64,000 bases of DNA from Lolium rigidum. Its lineage: Eukaryota; Streptophyta; Magnoliopsida; Poales; Poaceae. The DNA lies in contig NC_061510.1 of the NCBI RefSeq assembly GCF_022539505.1, positions 399,572,249 to 399,636,248 on the forward strand. The letters are read 5' to 3'. Positions 46,955 to 57,879 of this stretch are shown one piece after another. The notes beneath the pieces were generated by a model. It was not told the origin of the DNA. It was given only the letters and a program-made list of their open reading frames with translations, and did not search any database. Position numbers and translations under genes: made by a program. Numbering within the stretch: position 1 is the stretch's first letter; every line of letters starts with the position of its first letter.

Positions 46955-47152
46955 ATGGAGAAAACCTTATGCACTTTCCACCCCTCGATGAGGATATTGC
47001 AACAGCAGTATCGTCAACAGAAATACACAAAGTATTCTGAGCTTATATACACATTACTTCAGGCTGAGAAGCATGATGAACTTCTCATGGAAAATCACAA
47101 TGCTCGCCCAACGGGCGCCATGCCAATCCCTGAAGCACAGAGCCTCTACTAG
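46955..47152 (+). pseudogene. Copia gag fragment, first copy of a 217-bp repeat
   Basis: Encodes MEKTLCTFHPSMRILQQQYR and onward to 'GAMPIPEA', then runs into the W-family LTR fragment and stops. Positions 46923-47139 are repeated at 47927-48143, where the gag continues normally. This copy is therefore a partial duplicate and not the original gag start. Confidence 0.75.
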
Positions 47153-47932
47153 AAACGGAGAGCATGCAAGATCATAAACAACACATGTGTAATAACTTGA
47201 TAATTAACATGACATGGTATTCTCTATCCATCGGATCCCGACAAACACAACATAGAGTATTACAGATAGATGATCTTGATCATGTTAGGCAGCTCACAAG
47301 ATCCAACAATGAAGCACAATGAGGAGAAGACAACCATCTAGCTACTGCTATGGACCCATAGTCCGGGGGTGAACTACTCACTCATCACTCCGGAGGCGAC
47401 CATGGCGGTGTAGAGTCCTCCGGGAGATGAATCCCCTCTCCGGCAGGGTGCCGGAGGAGATCTCCAGAATCCCCCGAGATGGGATCGGCGGCGGCGGCGT
47501 CTCAGTAAGGTTTTCCGTATCGTGGTTTTTCGCTTCGGGGGTTTCGCGACGGAGGCTTTAAGTAGGCGGAAGGGCGAGTCGGGGGCCGGACGAGGGGGCC
47601 ACACCATAGGGCGGCGCGGGCCCCCTTGGGCCGCGCCGCCACGTGGTGTCGCCACCTCGTGGCCCCACTTCGTGTGTTCTTCGGTCTTCCGGAAGCTCCG
47701 TGGAAAAATAGGCCCCCGGGTCTTCGTTTCGTCCAATTCCGAGAATATTTCGTTACTAGGATTTCTGAAACCAAAAACAGCGAGAAAACAGGAACCGGCA
47801 CTTCGGCATCTTGTTAATAGGTTAGTTCCAGAAAATGCACGAATATGACATAAAGTGTGCATAAAACATGTAGGTATCATCAATAATATGGCATAGAACA
47901 TAAGAAATTATCGATACGTCGGAGACGTATCA
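47140..47932 (-). repeat. W-family LTR fragment (W2)
   Basis: Matches 2189-2976 of W1 in the same orientation, with scattered differences and small indels in the GC-rich part. It has the true LTR start (TGATACGTCTCC on the minus strand at 47932) but lacks about 800 bases of the LTR's other end and all internal DNA. It separates the two copies of the 217-bp gag segment. Confidence 0.85.
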
Positions 47933-47958
47933 ATAAGCAAGTTTCAGACGAGGACTTA

Positions 47959-48564
47959 ATGGAGAAAACCTTATGCACTTTCCACCCCTCGATGAGGATA
48001 TTGCAACAGCAGTATCGTCAACAGAAATACACAAAGTATTCTGAGCTTATATACACATTACTTCAGGCTGAGAAGCATGATGAACTTCTCATGGAAAATC
48101 ACAATGCTCGCCCAACGGGCGCCATGCCAATCCCTGAAGCACATGCTAATGCTCATTTTACTAGTAAATTTGGAAACCATAAAAGGAACTTCCGAAAATT
48201 TAAGGGAAAGTGGAAACTGAACAATGGTCAAAAGACCAACGGTCCATCTAAGGGGAATGGTCATTTCAATAAAAATAACCAAAATGACAACTCTCAAACT
48301 TGTCAAAGGTGTGGATGTACGAATCATCGTACTAATGAATGCAGTATGCCCGAACACCTCGTGGAACTATACATGAAGTATGGCAAAGAAGTCAAACAAG
48401 TTCATGGAAACAAAGCTGAAGCTCACTTCAACGACATACAAGACAACTCTCAAGTTGGTCCATCTCAAAGTTCTATTGAAGAATTTGAGCCAAAGGACGA
48501 TATCATCCTCGATGAAGACATGCTTGTGGACTACACCCAAGATGTTTTTGGAGACCTCAATTAA
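47959..48564 (+). CDS. Copia gag, C-terminal part with zinc knuckle
   Basis: Open for 201 codons with a stop at 48562-48564. It starts within the UBN2/retrotransposon-gag-like region (MEKTLCTFHPSMRILQQQYR). This is followed by an Asn/Lys/Gly-rich basic segment and the CCHC zinc knuckle CQRCGCTNHRTNEC (48301-48342), then an acidic tail ending in DVFGDLN. Known role: nucleocapsid-type RNA binding during retrotransposition. The true N-terminus lies upstream and is missing, so this is not a full gag. The first ATG here is simply the first Met after the W2 fragment. Confidence 0.7.
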   Translation: MEKTLCTFHPSMRILQQQYRQQKYTKYSELIYTLLQAEKHDELLMENHNARPTGAMPIPEAHANAHFTSKFGNHKRNFRKFKGKWKLNNGQKTNGPSKGNGHFNKNNQNDNSQTCQRCGCTNHRTNECSMPEHLVELYMKYGKEVKQVHGNKAEAHFNDIQDNSQVGPSQSSIEEFEPKDDIILDEDMLVDYTQDVFGDLN

Positions 48565-51232
48565 ACTCCATAAACACTTGATGTCATTTAGCCATTAAAT
48601 TACTACAAAATATTATATTGTATACCAATAAGTAGAATAAAGTCTATCAGACTATGTAAAAAGTCTATCAGACTATGTATATTGTATTATGTGAATCAGA
48701 CATAATACTGTAATGTATTTATATTTGATATTTGTAACATAAATACTATGTTGGTGAATATGAATAAATATATATTCTATACATTCTATTTTATTTACGG
48801 GTAACAATCCGATGAAAAAAAAAATCCTATTTAAGTGAGTGGTACCACCACTACTATCATTTTTAAGGGAAACAAAACATTTCCAAACTCTTACTAAGAG
48901 TAAGGACGATGTTATGACCGTAAATAGGCATAACAGAACAATTAGTGGTTCCTAAAGAACCATATTCATACTCCCTATATGTACTATTATTGTAGTTCAG
49001 AATGCACTCTTGTGTTCTGATTATACCTTTATTCGGATTATGTTATACATACATAAAACCCGTACCTTATGTTACAAGATAATTTTCAAAACCTTGATAA
49101 ATTCAAGACTTGGAAAGATTGCCTTGATCATCCTGGAATAGGTATGATAAGAAAATTATTAACAATTATGTTGGTCACAACTTAAAAGTTGCAAATCTCA
49201 TGTCATCAGACTTTATGTGCACCACATGTGCCATGAGAAAAATAATTTTAAAGCTCTCTCACCTTAAAATTACAATGACCACTTATACATATTCTTAATA
49301 TACCAACATCTTGTTGTAGACCTGCGGTCTTACATGCGCAGATCTATTCTAGATCATTCCAACTGCATATCATACTGCTTCCCCTTGCAGTAAGTACGTG
49401 GAAATGAAACAAGTATTTCCTATCTGCGATATTTTGGTTCTTACCAATATCACCACTCCAGCATATAGGATCTATGTGAGATATTATTATTTATTTATTA
49501 TCCGTCAATCATGAATATCTCAAGCTCCTATCAGGAGAATAGCTTATAACCCGTACGCTGATTACACTTAATATAAGGACATTTTCGGCATTAGGGGGAG
49601 ATTCGTACCACAAAGAATGCCGATAAATTACAAATGCCATCAGACATTCAGTCCTCATATTCACGTACTTAAAAACTGAACATAAAAGTTCAATATATTT
49701 GCAACACATTGCAAATTTGCCACATACATTTACTTATGACAAAGACGTCATGAAATTACATTATGCATGCATGCAATGTGCCATAAAATAGTGGAAGTAT
49801 CTCGTACCACCACTATTCTCCCCAAATGAGAGCATTAGGGGAGAAACATGGTCACATGAGAAATGAGTTCTCATATGTATCCGCGGAAATAGAGGAAATT
49901 ATCTCCTCAACTAGTAAATGTAGTTCAACCTCAAGTTGAATAAAACATAACGGATGCTCATCATCCAAACCCAACATAAATGTGCACACTAAAGTGTTGG
50001 GAAATCGAAACACCTTGACTCCATTGTTATGGGAAATCACAAGGAGTTAAAAAGATGAAAATTTTATTTCCACAATTTTCGTTGATTCAACATAAACGTA
50101 TAATATAAAGACTACATTTGTCGACAAATATTTATTCTTGAATTGCTAAACCTTTAGGGCCCTGAACCAAAATCCATGGTAGAGTGCCTCATGTACTCAT
50201 ATATTGGTTCAACTAGAAGGAGGCAATTAAATAAGAATAGCACTCGCTCAACAAACGAGAGGTATTTACCACAGTAATAGACTCTCCTCGTAATCATCTT
50301 CCCTCTTGGAAGACAAGTGACTTTTCGTTCACAACGAAAACAATGAGGTGGTGAAAAAGCGAGGCTTGTAGCACAAAGGGTTCACGCAGAGACCCAACAT
50401 CGATTATGATGTAACATACCCTCTTGGTATAAGTGGAATTATGTTTCGATATTAATATTATTGGCAGTACAAATAACTATCTATGCAGTTCATAAACGCG
50501 GTGATTTCATACTCATATGCATCACTCATTTCGGATATCTATATGAATGTCCAAAACTTATCACAACATATATTGTGTAAAACATCAAAAGTCACTCCAT
50601 GACTTACTAAAGTCGAAAATTGTGTGGTACAATCGGCTATGAGAGTTCTTTATTCAAAGGATACTCTGATAAAGATTGCTTACATGTAGTTATTAAACAA
50701 AATCCCTCCCTGGATTCTACATGACCTATGTGTATGACGATGATTTTATCATCATAGTCTATACAACACTTTTTCAAGTGTTCGCAATCATATCAAGACG
50801 GATATTATGTTGTTAAGATTTAACAGAATCATCTACCATTATCTATCAAGATAATACCATTTGCATTTTCTCAAATGGATCTGATTTATATACAAAACAA
50901 TATTGCAAAATGAATGCAAAGTTTAGGGGGAGAAAACTCATAGAACTAAATTTATTAATTATCACCTGATAAATAAATATTGTATTCTCTTCCTTATGAG
51001 TTTTCCAACGGATTTCTCATATAGGTTTTAATGAGAGAATAATATACCCACGGTATATCAAAATTTCTATATTTTCCTCTTATATTTTCCACAGGATTTA
51101 GAAAGATATAAGACTATACAAGATCAATGATTCTCAAGATTTCAAGATCAAAGAAGGATTTTGCAACACTCAAGACATATAAAGATTCTTAAGACAATGA
51201 AGCTTGGAATACAACGTTTGTCCAAGGGGGAG
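48565..51232 (+). pseudogene. Copia pol remnants
   Basis: Heavily decayed. Recognisable fragments in changing frames: 'CLDHPGIGMIRKLLT' (about 49115-49170), a reverse-transcriptase start reading 'NEVVKKRGL' then 'GFTQRPNIDYD' (about 50342-50410), 'SDIYMNVP' (about 50530-50560), and a Y-D-D-D-like stretch (about 50730-50745) where Copia RT has Y-V-D-D. Many stops; no integrase or RNase H core can be followed. Confidence 0.6.
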
Positions 51233-51476
51233 TGTTAGGAACTGTTATTAGCGTTAGTATCAGGCTAATTAGGCAGTTATAATTGTATAGGAATATTCTA
51301 TGGAATATTCTGCCTAGCAGTTAGAATCTCGTGTTGTCCAAACGCTGTCACAGTGACGGAAAGATGTAAACCGACATATGTACCATGTCTGTTCGGCTAG
51401 TATATATAGCCTGCAGTCACAATCAATAAAGAATCCATTTTCACTTCACACTCTCTCGCTTTCTCGTTTCTTCACA
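51233..51476 (+). repeat. 3' LTR of the Copia element, 244 bp
   Basis: Starts TGTTAGGAACTG directly after a purine tract and ends TTCTTCACA. It contains a TATA-like tagtatatatagcc (about 51399-51412) and an aataaa signal (51424-51430). The boundary is confirmed by the empty site in copy 1. Confidence 0.85.
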
Positions 51477-51782
51477 GGTACATCTAATTTACCCAAACCC
51501 TTTGGATTGCACCACACCACCAGGCGTCCACGCTGGATATATACCTGAGACCGAGGCATATAGTTTAGTCAAGGAATAATGATGCCGAGATATGGAAAGT
51601 ACATCCATATATAGCATACCATATTATCAACAAAATCGATTACTGTTTGATAGTATATCGAAGACCTCCACAGAAAAAAACAATTAAGTGCCATGAGTTA
51701 TGGAAGAATGAAGGAAATTAATTAATTTTGAGCTGTACTCGTAGGTTAAGTTAATGAATTTCCTTGGTTAAAAAGATAGGGG

Positions 51783-52625
51783 ATTTTTTTTACATAAACA
51801 TACCTCTTTATTCAATCAAAATAGAAGTTACATCATTGACTAGAAAAGGTACAATAGAAACCGGGGGCTCATCTAACCAAACTTGTTGATCAGATCCACG
51901 AGCTAGCCTAGCTAATTCATGAGCTTCCGAGTTTGCTTCATGAAAATTATGTTCAAACTTAACCTTTAAAAATTTGAAAACCCGGTCCTCCCTCATTGCT
52001 TGGACCAACATTGAGACTACCAACATCATACAACTCTGTTGCATCAAACTGTTTGAGCCAAAATTAAATCTTGTTTTAAGACCAACAATTAACACGCCGT
52101 AGACAAATTTTACCTTGTTATTACTCGCGGCAACGAAGTTTCCGCAACTATCACTGATTACTGGGCCTATAGTGCCTGGGAGAACATCTGTCTGCAGGCC
52201 TTTGTCTAACTATTTCTTCGCAACTTCGGTTTAGGAGAATGAGCACTAAGAAAGTTAGAATATAGTGCTCCAATAGTCATGGCCGTACCTGCTAGGTCCT
52301 TCACCTTTTCACCATGAGTAGCTTGCCGTTGCTCCCACCAGAGGTACCATCTTCCGATTGCGATTAGTTCAGGTGTAGTTGACTGTCCCAATATCATAGA
52401 AAAGTTATGTTCAGAACATAAAAGATATTCTAAAACAGCTTGTCTCGTGCGATCATTGATACAAGCTTGATCGATTAATTCCTCCAACCCAAGCTTTCTC
52501 CAAATAGGCTGGCTCGTGAGCAATGGAATAGCATATGCTTTGTATCTTCCACTCCAATCTCACAAATAGGACATTATGCGCTAACTTTGATATGTTTGTT
52601 TGCTTGGCATGGTTTAGAACGGATG
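51783..52625 (-). pseudogene. LINE 3' remnant, copy 2
   Basis: Same remnant as at 31216-32060, with the T-run at 51783-51791. Slightly better preserved: the zinc-finger and RNase-H-like parts each read through about 95-105 codons on the minus strand. It lacks four bases present in copy 1 (near 31898). It is interrupted at 52619 by the Mutator-like element. Confidence 0.75.
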
Positions 52626-54155
52626 AAGCCTGGTAACCGGATGGGTAGCTGCGCATGCCCCTAAAAGCTGACACGTGTCTAACACCGCTAGTTGTCCGTG
52701 ATGCTTCTCTGACTCGTAGCACTGTGATTAGGTCCCCCTCCCACTGCCCCCCTCCACGCCACTCATCTCCTATCCTTCCCAACCACACCCCTAATACACA
52801 ACAGATGGTATCGACCGACCGCTGCCGCCGGCTGGCCTCGCGTGGCCGCGCCCCCAACGCCACCCAGCTAGCTCCTTTCCAGGAACCCTCCGACGCCGTT
52901 CCTACCGTCACCGGCCTCACCTACCTCGCCGTGATGGCCACCAAGCTTTTTCTTCTTCAAGGATTCTCCCCATTCCCGGCTACTGCGCTACTAGTCGCTG
53001 CCTTCGTTCTCACCGCCAGCCCACAACAGCGCCACCGCAACAACGCACCAAAGAAAAGAAAGCAAAGCAATGGAGCCGGCGAGCAGTCTCCCCGTCCCCC
53101 TGTAGCACTCCCCTCCCCATACCTTCTACGGCGTCGGCTTCGCCAAGCTCCTCCCTGTAAGAGGTGCGTGCGGATCATTTCTTGCTTCTTCTTTCTGGGC
53201 GGGCGTGGGATTGACTCTGCTCCGCGTCGCCCAGATCTCGTGGCTCCGCCGCCTCTCTCGGACCTGGACGGGCTCTTGCACGCGATTTGGTTTCCGCCGG
53301 CTGCCTTGGAGATCAGCTCGCGCCGCTCCGCCCTGTTGATTTAGTATCGAGTCTGTCAATGCGTCCTCTCAAAGAGGGCTAACAGAGGGAAGATAACTGC
53401 GCTTGATTCTTCTTGGATGCTGCGATCGCCATCGATTTGCTAGGAGCATGTTTTAATTATATTGATGCTTCTGGCGTTAGCAGAACCAGGAATGGTGGTG
53501 TCTTCGTCAAGATGGTCATGGCGGCCGGCGGCGTTCGACGGAGTGTTGCTGACTGGACGGACTGTCCGGCGGTGGGATTCCAAAAATGGCTACGGCGAAC
53601 GCCGGATCAAGCGGTTGGCTCGATTCAGTGCAGGGTTGGGGCTCACGCGTGTGGGCAAGGCCAGCTTCGATTCCTTTCCATTGACTCCATTCCTTTTCAT
53701 GCTTGATTGGATCTTGTTCTGTACATGTTCTCAGATTGGAAATTGCTGCTAGTTGTTTCCAAAAAATTCTATCTTTCTCAGATTTATTTTGTATTAATTA
53801 TGATTGATGTAGGATGAGCTGCTGATTTGATTTATATGGAAGCCATCGGTCCTAATTTACTAAAATTAGCGTCTTCCAGTCCTATAGTGGATTAGCGCTA
53901 TAGATTTAATGGAGAGAGAAAATAATCTCTTGACAAGAAGCAAAGTATCCGCGGTACCATTTTTCTATTCTCTCTCCGTGGAGTAGGTTACACGCACATG
54001 CATTTTTAGCAGTTCTTTTTTGTCACCATATGGGCAGACTCTTGCATGAACCGTGTACTTGCCGTTAGTCGGCAAATCAATCCAACGGTGCTAAAAAATA
54101 TCCAACGACGCTGCATGCATGCGTAGCTACCCATGTGACTACCAAATCCACTCTC
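52620..54155 (+). mobile_element. Mutator-like element (Pack-MULE candidate), 1536 bp
   Basis: Flanked by a 9-10 bp direct repeat tggtttagaa (52610-52619 and 54156-54165), present once at the matching uninterrupted site in copy 1 (about 32050-32059). Its ends are imperfect inverted repeats: ATGGGTAGCTGCGCATGC near 52643-52660 versus ATGGGTAGCTACGCATGC read inward from the right end (54116-54133). A 9-bp duplication is the signature of Mutator-type transposition. No transposase is seen. The interior is GC-rich and gene-like, as in Pack-MULEs that carry captured host gene pieces. Confidence 0.75.
52655..53344 (+). CDS. Open frame in the Mutator-like element, 229 aa, captured-gene-like
   Basis: Starts MPLKADTCLTPLVVRDASLT. 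The region 52800-53340 has the base composition of a grass gene 5' end. Alternating basic and Pro-rich segments (residues about 55-70, 120-165) surround one hydrophobic stretch (about 87-118, 'YLAVMATKLFLLQGFSPFPA'). A possible donor (tgtaagagg, 53155-53163) suggests the original exon ended inside this ORF and that the rest reads through an intron. I do not recognise the source gene. More likely a captured fragment than a working gene. Confidence 0.35.
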   Translation: MPLKADTCLTPLVVRDASLTRSTVIRSPSHCPPPRHSSPILPNHTPNTQQMVSTDRCRRLASRGRAPNATQLAPFQEPSDAVPTVTGLTYLAVMATKLFLLQGFSPFPATALLVAAFVLTASPQQRHRNNAPKKRKQSNGAGEQSPRPPVALPSPYLLRRRLRQAPPCKRCVRIISCFFFLGGRGIDSAPRRPDLVAPPPLSDLDGLLHAIWFPPAALEISSRRSALLI

Positions 54156-54165
54156 TGGTTTAGAA

Positions 54166-54428
54166 TTCCAGATTTACCAAACCTTGTCTGTGTGATTTTC
54201 ACGCGTGGTGAGATGGCAACTTTTATTTCTTTCCACGGATTTTTTCTGCCACGTGGCTAATTCTCATTGGTTCGCTCGCGTAATCACCTCCAAAAGATAT
54301 GCCCCGTGTGTACAATAAATTCCTCCCCAGTAAAGGACGCGTCTTGCTATCGTATTTAACCTGATGCCAAGCTAGGAATCGAGGCGCTCATCTCTCTCAA
54401 TCTCAAGAAAATCGTTGGTGATCTCAAG
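54166..54428 (+). promoter_or_regulatory. Upstream region of the intact vWA gene
   Basis: About 263 bases between the Mutator-like element and the ATG. It contains the G-box palindrome GCCACGTGGC (54248-54257), an inverted CCAAT motif (about 54266-54271) and a weak TATA-like gtatttaac (about 54352-54360). Nearly the same as 32060-32319 in copy 1. The transposon has moved everything farther upstream about 1.5 kb away. Confidence 0.45.
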
Positions 54429-56415
54429 ATGCGGCATGATCATGTGCACCTCTGTGTACTACTAGCACTCTTTCTGGTTTCTTGGACCCAAGGAGGGGAT
54501 GGAGCAACACACGTAAGTTGTACATGATTCTTTTTTGAAATTATTTCTTCGATCTACAGACTTGCGATTACAAGTTTGATCATTGTAATCCAACAAGTAA
54601 TATTATTTAGTCAAGCTTCCAGATCTTCATGTTCAATTTAGGTTACTGCGACCTTGCTAACTTGTTCGTATCAATTTCCGCAGCACCCTGCAGTGATGGG
54701 GGGCAGTGATCAGGTAATATTGGAATTCTCTGTTAACGTTTGATTTTTTCCTTCTGTACTAATAGGGTAAACTCGATTCAGTTATTATAGATCTCAATGC
54801 GTTGTGCGCATATATCCTGCAGTATTGGCAACGGCACAGCCAGACGGCGGATCCGGTCGTCGTCTTCGATGACGACGAGCAGGTGACGGCCAACCGGCCG
54901 CCAGCTCCAGCAGGCGCAGCGTCGAACGGAACAGTGGTCGTCAAGACGCACACCGAGTACTCGGCCGTCGCGAGGAACTCGTCCAGCGACAGCTTCGCCG
55001 TGCTCGTGCACCTCAAGGCTCCCGGGATGAGCGACGCCGGTGCGGCAGGCGACGCGCAACCACGCGCCCCGCTGGACCTCGTGACGGTGCTTGACGTGAG
55101 CGGCAGCATGCACGGGCAGAAGCTGGCGCTGCTGAAGCAGGCGATGCGGTTCGTCATCGACAACCTCGGCCCCGACGACCGCCTCTCCGTCGTGTCCTTC
55201 TCCTCCGGTGCGCGCCGGGTGACCAGGCTCGTGCGCATGACGGACGCCGGGAAGGCCCTGGCGGTGAGCGCCGTGGACTCCCTCAAGGCGGGCGGCGGCA
55301 CCAACATCGCCGCGGGGCTCCGCACGGCCGCCAGGGTGCTCGACGAGCGCCGCCACAGGAACGCCGTCTCCAGCGTCGTGCTCCTCTCCGACGGCCAGGA
55401 CACCTTCACCGCGGTGAGACGACGGGGCAGCGACTACGAGGCGCTCGTCCCGCCCTCCTTCCTGCGTGCCGGCGGCGAGTGGTCCGCGCCGATCCACACG
55501 TTCGGGTTCGGCAAAGACCACGACGCGGCGGCGATGCATGTGATCGCCGAGGCGACCGGCGGCACGTTCTCGTTCATCGAGAAGGAGGCGGTGATCCAGG
55601 ACGCGTTCGCGCAGTGCATCGGCGGGCTGCTGTCGGTGGTGGTTCAGGAGGCGCGCATCGCCGTCACGTCCGTGCATCCGGGGGTTCGTGTCGTCTCGGT
55701 CAGGTCCGGCCGCTACGAGAGCCGCGTGCACGAGGACGGGCGCGAGGCCACGGTCCAGGTCGGGGAGCTGTACGCCGACGAGGAGAGGCGCTTCCTGCTG
55801 TTCCTCGCCGTGCCAAGAGCCGCCGAGGATTCCACCGTTCTGGTGAACGTGGCGTGCAGCTACAGAGACGCCGCGACCGGCGGGAACGTCAGCGTGACGG
55901 CAGAGAACGCGGTGGTGGCGAGGCCAGAGGACGCAGGTGGAGCGGAGCGGTCGCTGGAGGTGGAGTGGGAGCGCGTGCGGGTGCAGGCCGCGGAGGACAT
56001 CGCGGCGGCGAGGGCGGCAGCGGAGCAGGGCGCGCACGAGGAGGCAGTAAAGATATTGGAGAAGCGGGAGCGGCTGGTGGCGCAGTCGGGGGATGGCGAC
56101 GCGGTGATCGTCGGGCTGGCCGGCGAGCTGCGGGAGATGCGGGAGCGCGTGTCTAGCCGAGAGAGGTACGAAGGCTCAGGGCGGGCGTATGTGCTCGCCG
56201 GCATGAGCGCGCACGCGCAGCAGCGTGCCAACTCGAGGCAGCAGCAGGAGTCATTTGAGGCGTTGGGCGAGGCGGCGGCAGACGAGGCGACGCTGTCGTA
56301 CGCGACGCCGGCCATGCGCGCCATGCTTCGGCGCTCGAGGGGGGCGTCTGTCGAGCAGAAGCTGCGCGAGTGTGGAGAAGAAGTCGCACAGAGTTATTAT
56401 GGAGTGCCACTATGA
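54429..56415 (+). CDS. vWA-domain protein with putative signal peptide, three exons, 587 aa
   Basis: Exons 54429-54512, 54684-54713 (30 bases) and 54766-56415; all junctions are GT/AG and phase 0. Exon 1 encodes a signal-peptide-like MRHDHVHLCVLLALFLVSW. The vWA domain (about residues 140-320) has the metal-site motif DVSGSMHG at 148, Thr217 (GGGTNIAAGL) and Asp247 (LLSDGQD), so metal-dependent binding is plausible. After it comes a Vwaint-like beta region (RRFLLFLAVP...VLVNVACSYRD, about 380-400) and a helical C-terminus (AAARAAAEQGAHEEAVKILE). Relatives of the WAV3/WAVH group have an N-terminal RING; none is present here. The function is unknown: secretion and ligand binding are inference. 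If exons 1-2 were not used, translation could begin inside exon 3, but no good ATG in frame precedes the domain. The paralogue at 32320 is broken. Confidence 0.85.
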
Positions 56416-56445
56416 GTTATCATTTCAAAATGGACATTTTTTAAA

Positions 56446-57879
56446 TTTGGAGTTTGTTTCTCTTGAGGAGACGGCCTCAATCCGTAAGATCTCATGTCTA
56501 AGAATGAAAACAAAGTTCGTTTCTTTTCTGAGAACGATCTGAGAGTTCTGTTTGCAAAAAATTGTTCATATATGCACCTGATTTTGGTTTGCAAGTTTCA
56601 TGCACTATATGTGAAACTTCTGACACTTTTTCTTTATAGAAGTCCTACTAGTAATTTAAGTCACTTTAATTTATTGTATATACTATATCTTCCGTTCCAT
56701 ATTTGCTTGTTTCTTCTTTGTTTCGTTTTGTTTTGTTTTAACTAGCATAGTGATCCTCGCAAATATGAGGGCATCGTCTCTTTAGCTCTAGTTGGTTGAA
56801 AGTGTTCAAGAAATAGAAAAAGGTTTCATTATTACATTATATCTCATTATACAACTACGCAAATGCTTTTTCAAAAAAAAATCATGTAGGCAATTAACAA
56901 CTTTGGCAATTTGAAATTTGTGGACAAACAATTATCATATCATATGTTGAAACACCCATGTAAGTGATATTGGATCTCTAAACCGAACTATAGTTTTTAC
57001 ATGATGTTGGATCAGTAAGCGCATGTTAGTTATCACTGATTTAAAAAATCATCAAAGTAAGATAAATTTCTCCATCCTTTTTAATAGGTAGATCACATTA
57101 AATAGTGATAATACTAGTTTTGTTCCAGTGTTTCTTCCTCTCATTTACTCACTCCATGTCACAATGTGCAACGTTTAAGGTGAAATTTTGGCCATCATTT
57201 TTATTGATATACTGTTAGATAGCACACACGTTAACATGTTTATACATCAATAATCAAAGTTGGAGAAGTCTGGCTCTATGTTTTCCAGACTCCTAACTTA
57301 TCGTGATCTTTATCCAATCTCTTAGCTTGTCTTGATCTTGATTCATTGGTTCTACACACATGGTCACATGTATTTTCTATGTTCTGCAAAATGACTATGC
57401 GGCTTGGATAGCATAGTTCAAGACTATTCAGTCGCCAGTTGTACTGTGTAATTGGAATGGTATGGACTCTTATGGTCATTTTCATACATGGGAGAAAGAT
57501 ACATACATTAGTTCTAATAATATGTCTACCATACAAACCAAGCAATATCTGTATATACAATTCATCATAATTAAGTGTATGTTTTTCAATTCTTCTAGTT
57601 TAAAAACAGTATTGACACAATGTGTGGATACTAAATATGAAACATATTAAACAGGAATTTGTGTAGTAATTCAGACCTGCGTAGAGGGACGTTCATGTCC
57701 AAAACGTGTCGACTAATGTTGTATCTTCATAAATTTTGAAGCTTGGACATTCCGTTTCTCACTAAGTTGTATTATTCCTTCAATGAAGGGACATTCTAAT
57801 CCTCGAAAGAATTAGTAGGTGTTGAGTTTGCACTGCGTGTATCGTTGAGCTGGTAAAAACTTTAGTGTGAGGGACGTCC
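56446..57879. other. Intergenic, AT-rich, no gene seen
   Basis: Short open frames only. No inverted-repeat element could be delimited by eye. Confidence 0.5.

Larger units (their letters stand above)
46929..51476 (+). mobile_element. Copia-type LTR retrotransposon, 5'-truncated and decayed
   Basis: Order on the plus strand: gag with CCHC knuckle (to 48564), a GAG-pre-integrase remnant (about 49115-49190, 'HPGIGMIRKL'), reverse transcriptase remnants (about 50340-50960), a purine tract (ccaagggggag, 51222-51232) and a 3' LTR (51233-51476). The 3' flank ggtac (51477-51481) matches the uninterrupted site at 30907-30911 in copy 1. The 5' LTR is absent. A W-family LTR fragment and a 217-bp repeat of gag sequence lie near its left end. 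Confidence 0.8.
46515..56445. repeat. Segmental duplication, copy 2 (with later insertions)
   Basis: Collinear with copy 1. Bases around 46512-46545 match 27133-27166, 46545-46683 match 28184-28322, 46846-46925 match 29930-30009, and 51477-52619 plus 54166-56445 match 30907-33425. Differences are deletions in the serpin part, a Copia element, a W-family LTR fragment and a Mutator-like element. Sequence left of 46512 has no partner in the window; the partner should be left of the CACTA element. Confidence 0.8.

Noticed and set aside
54778..56037. 419-aa minus-strand ORF opposite the vWA exon
   Set aside because: His/Arg-rich shadow of a GC-rich coding exon, no splice or start support.
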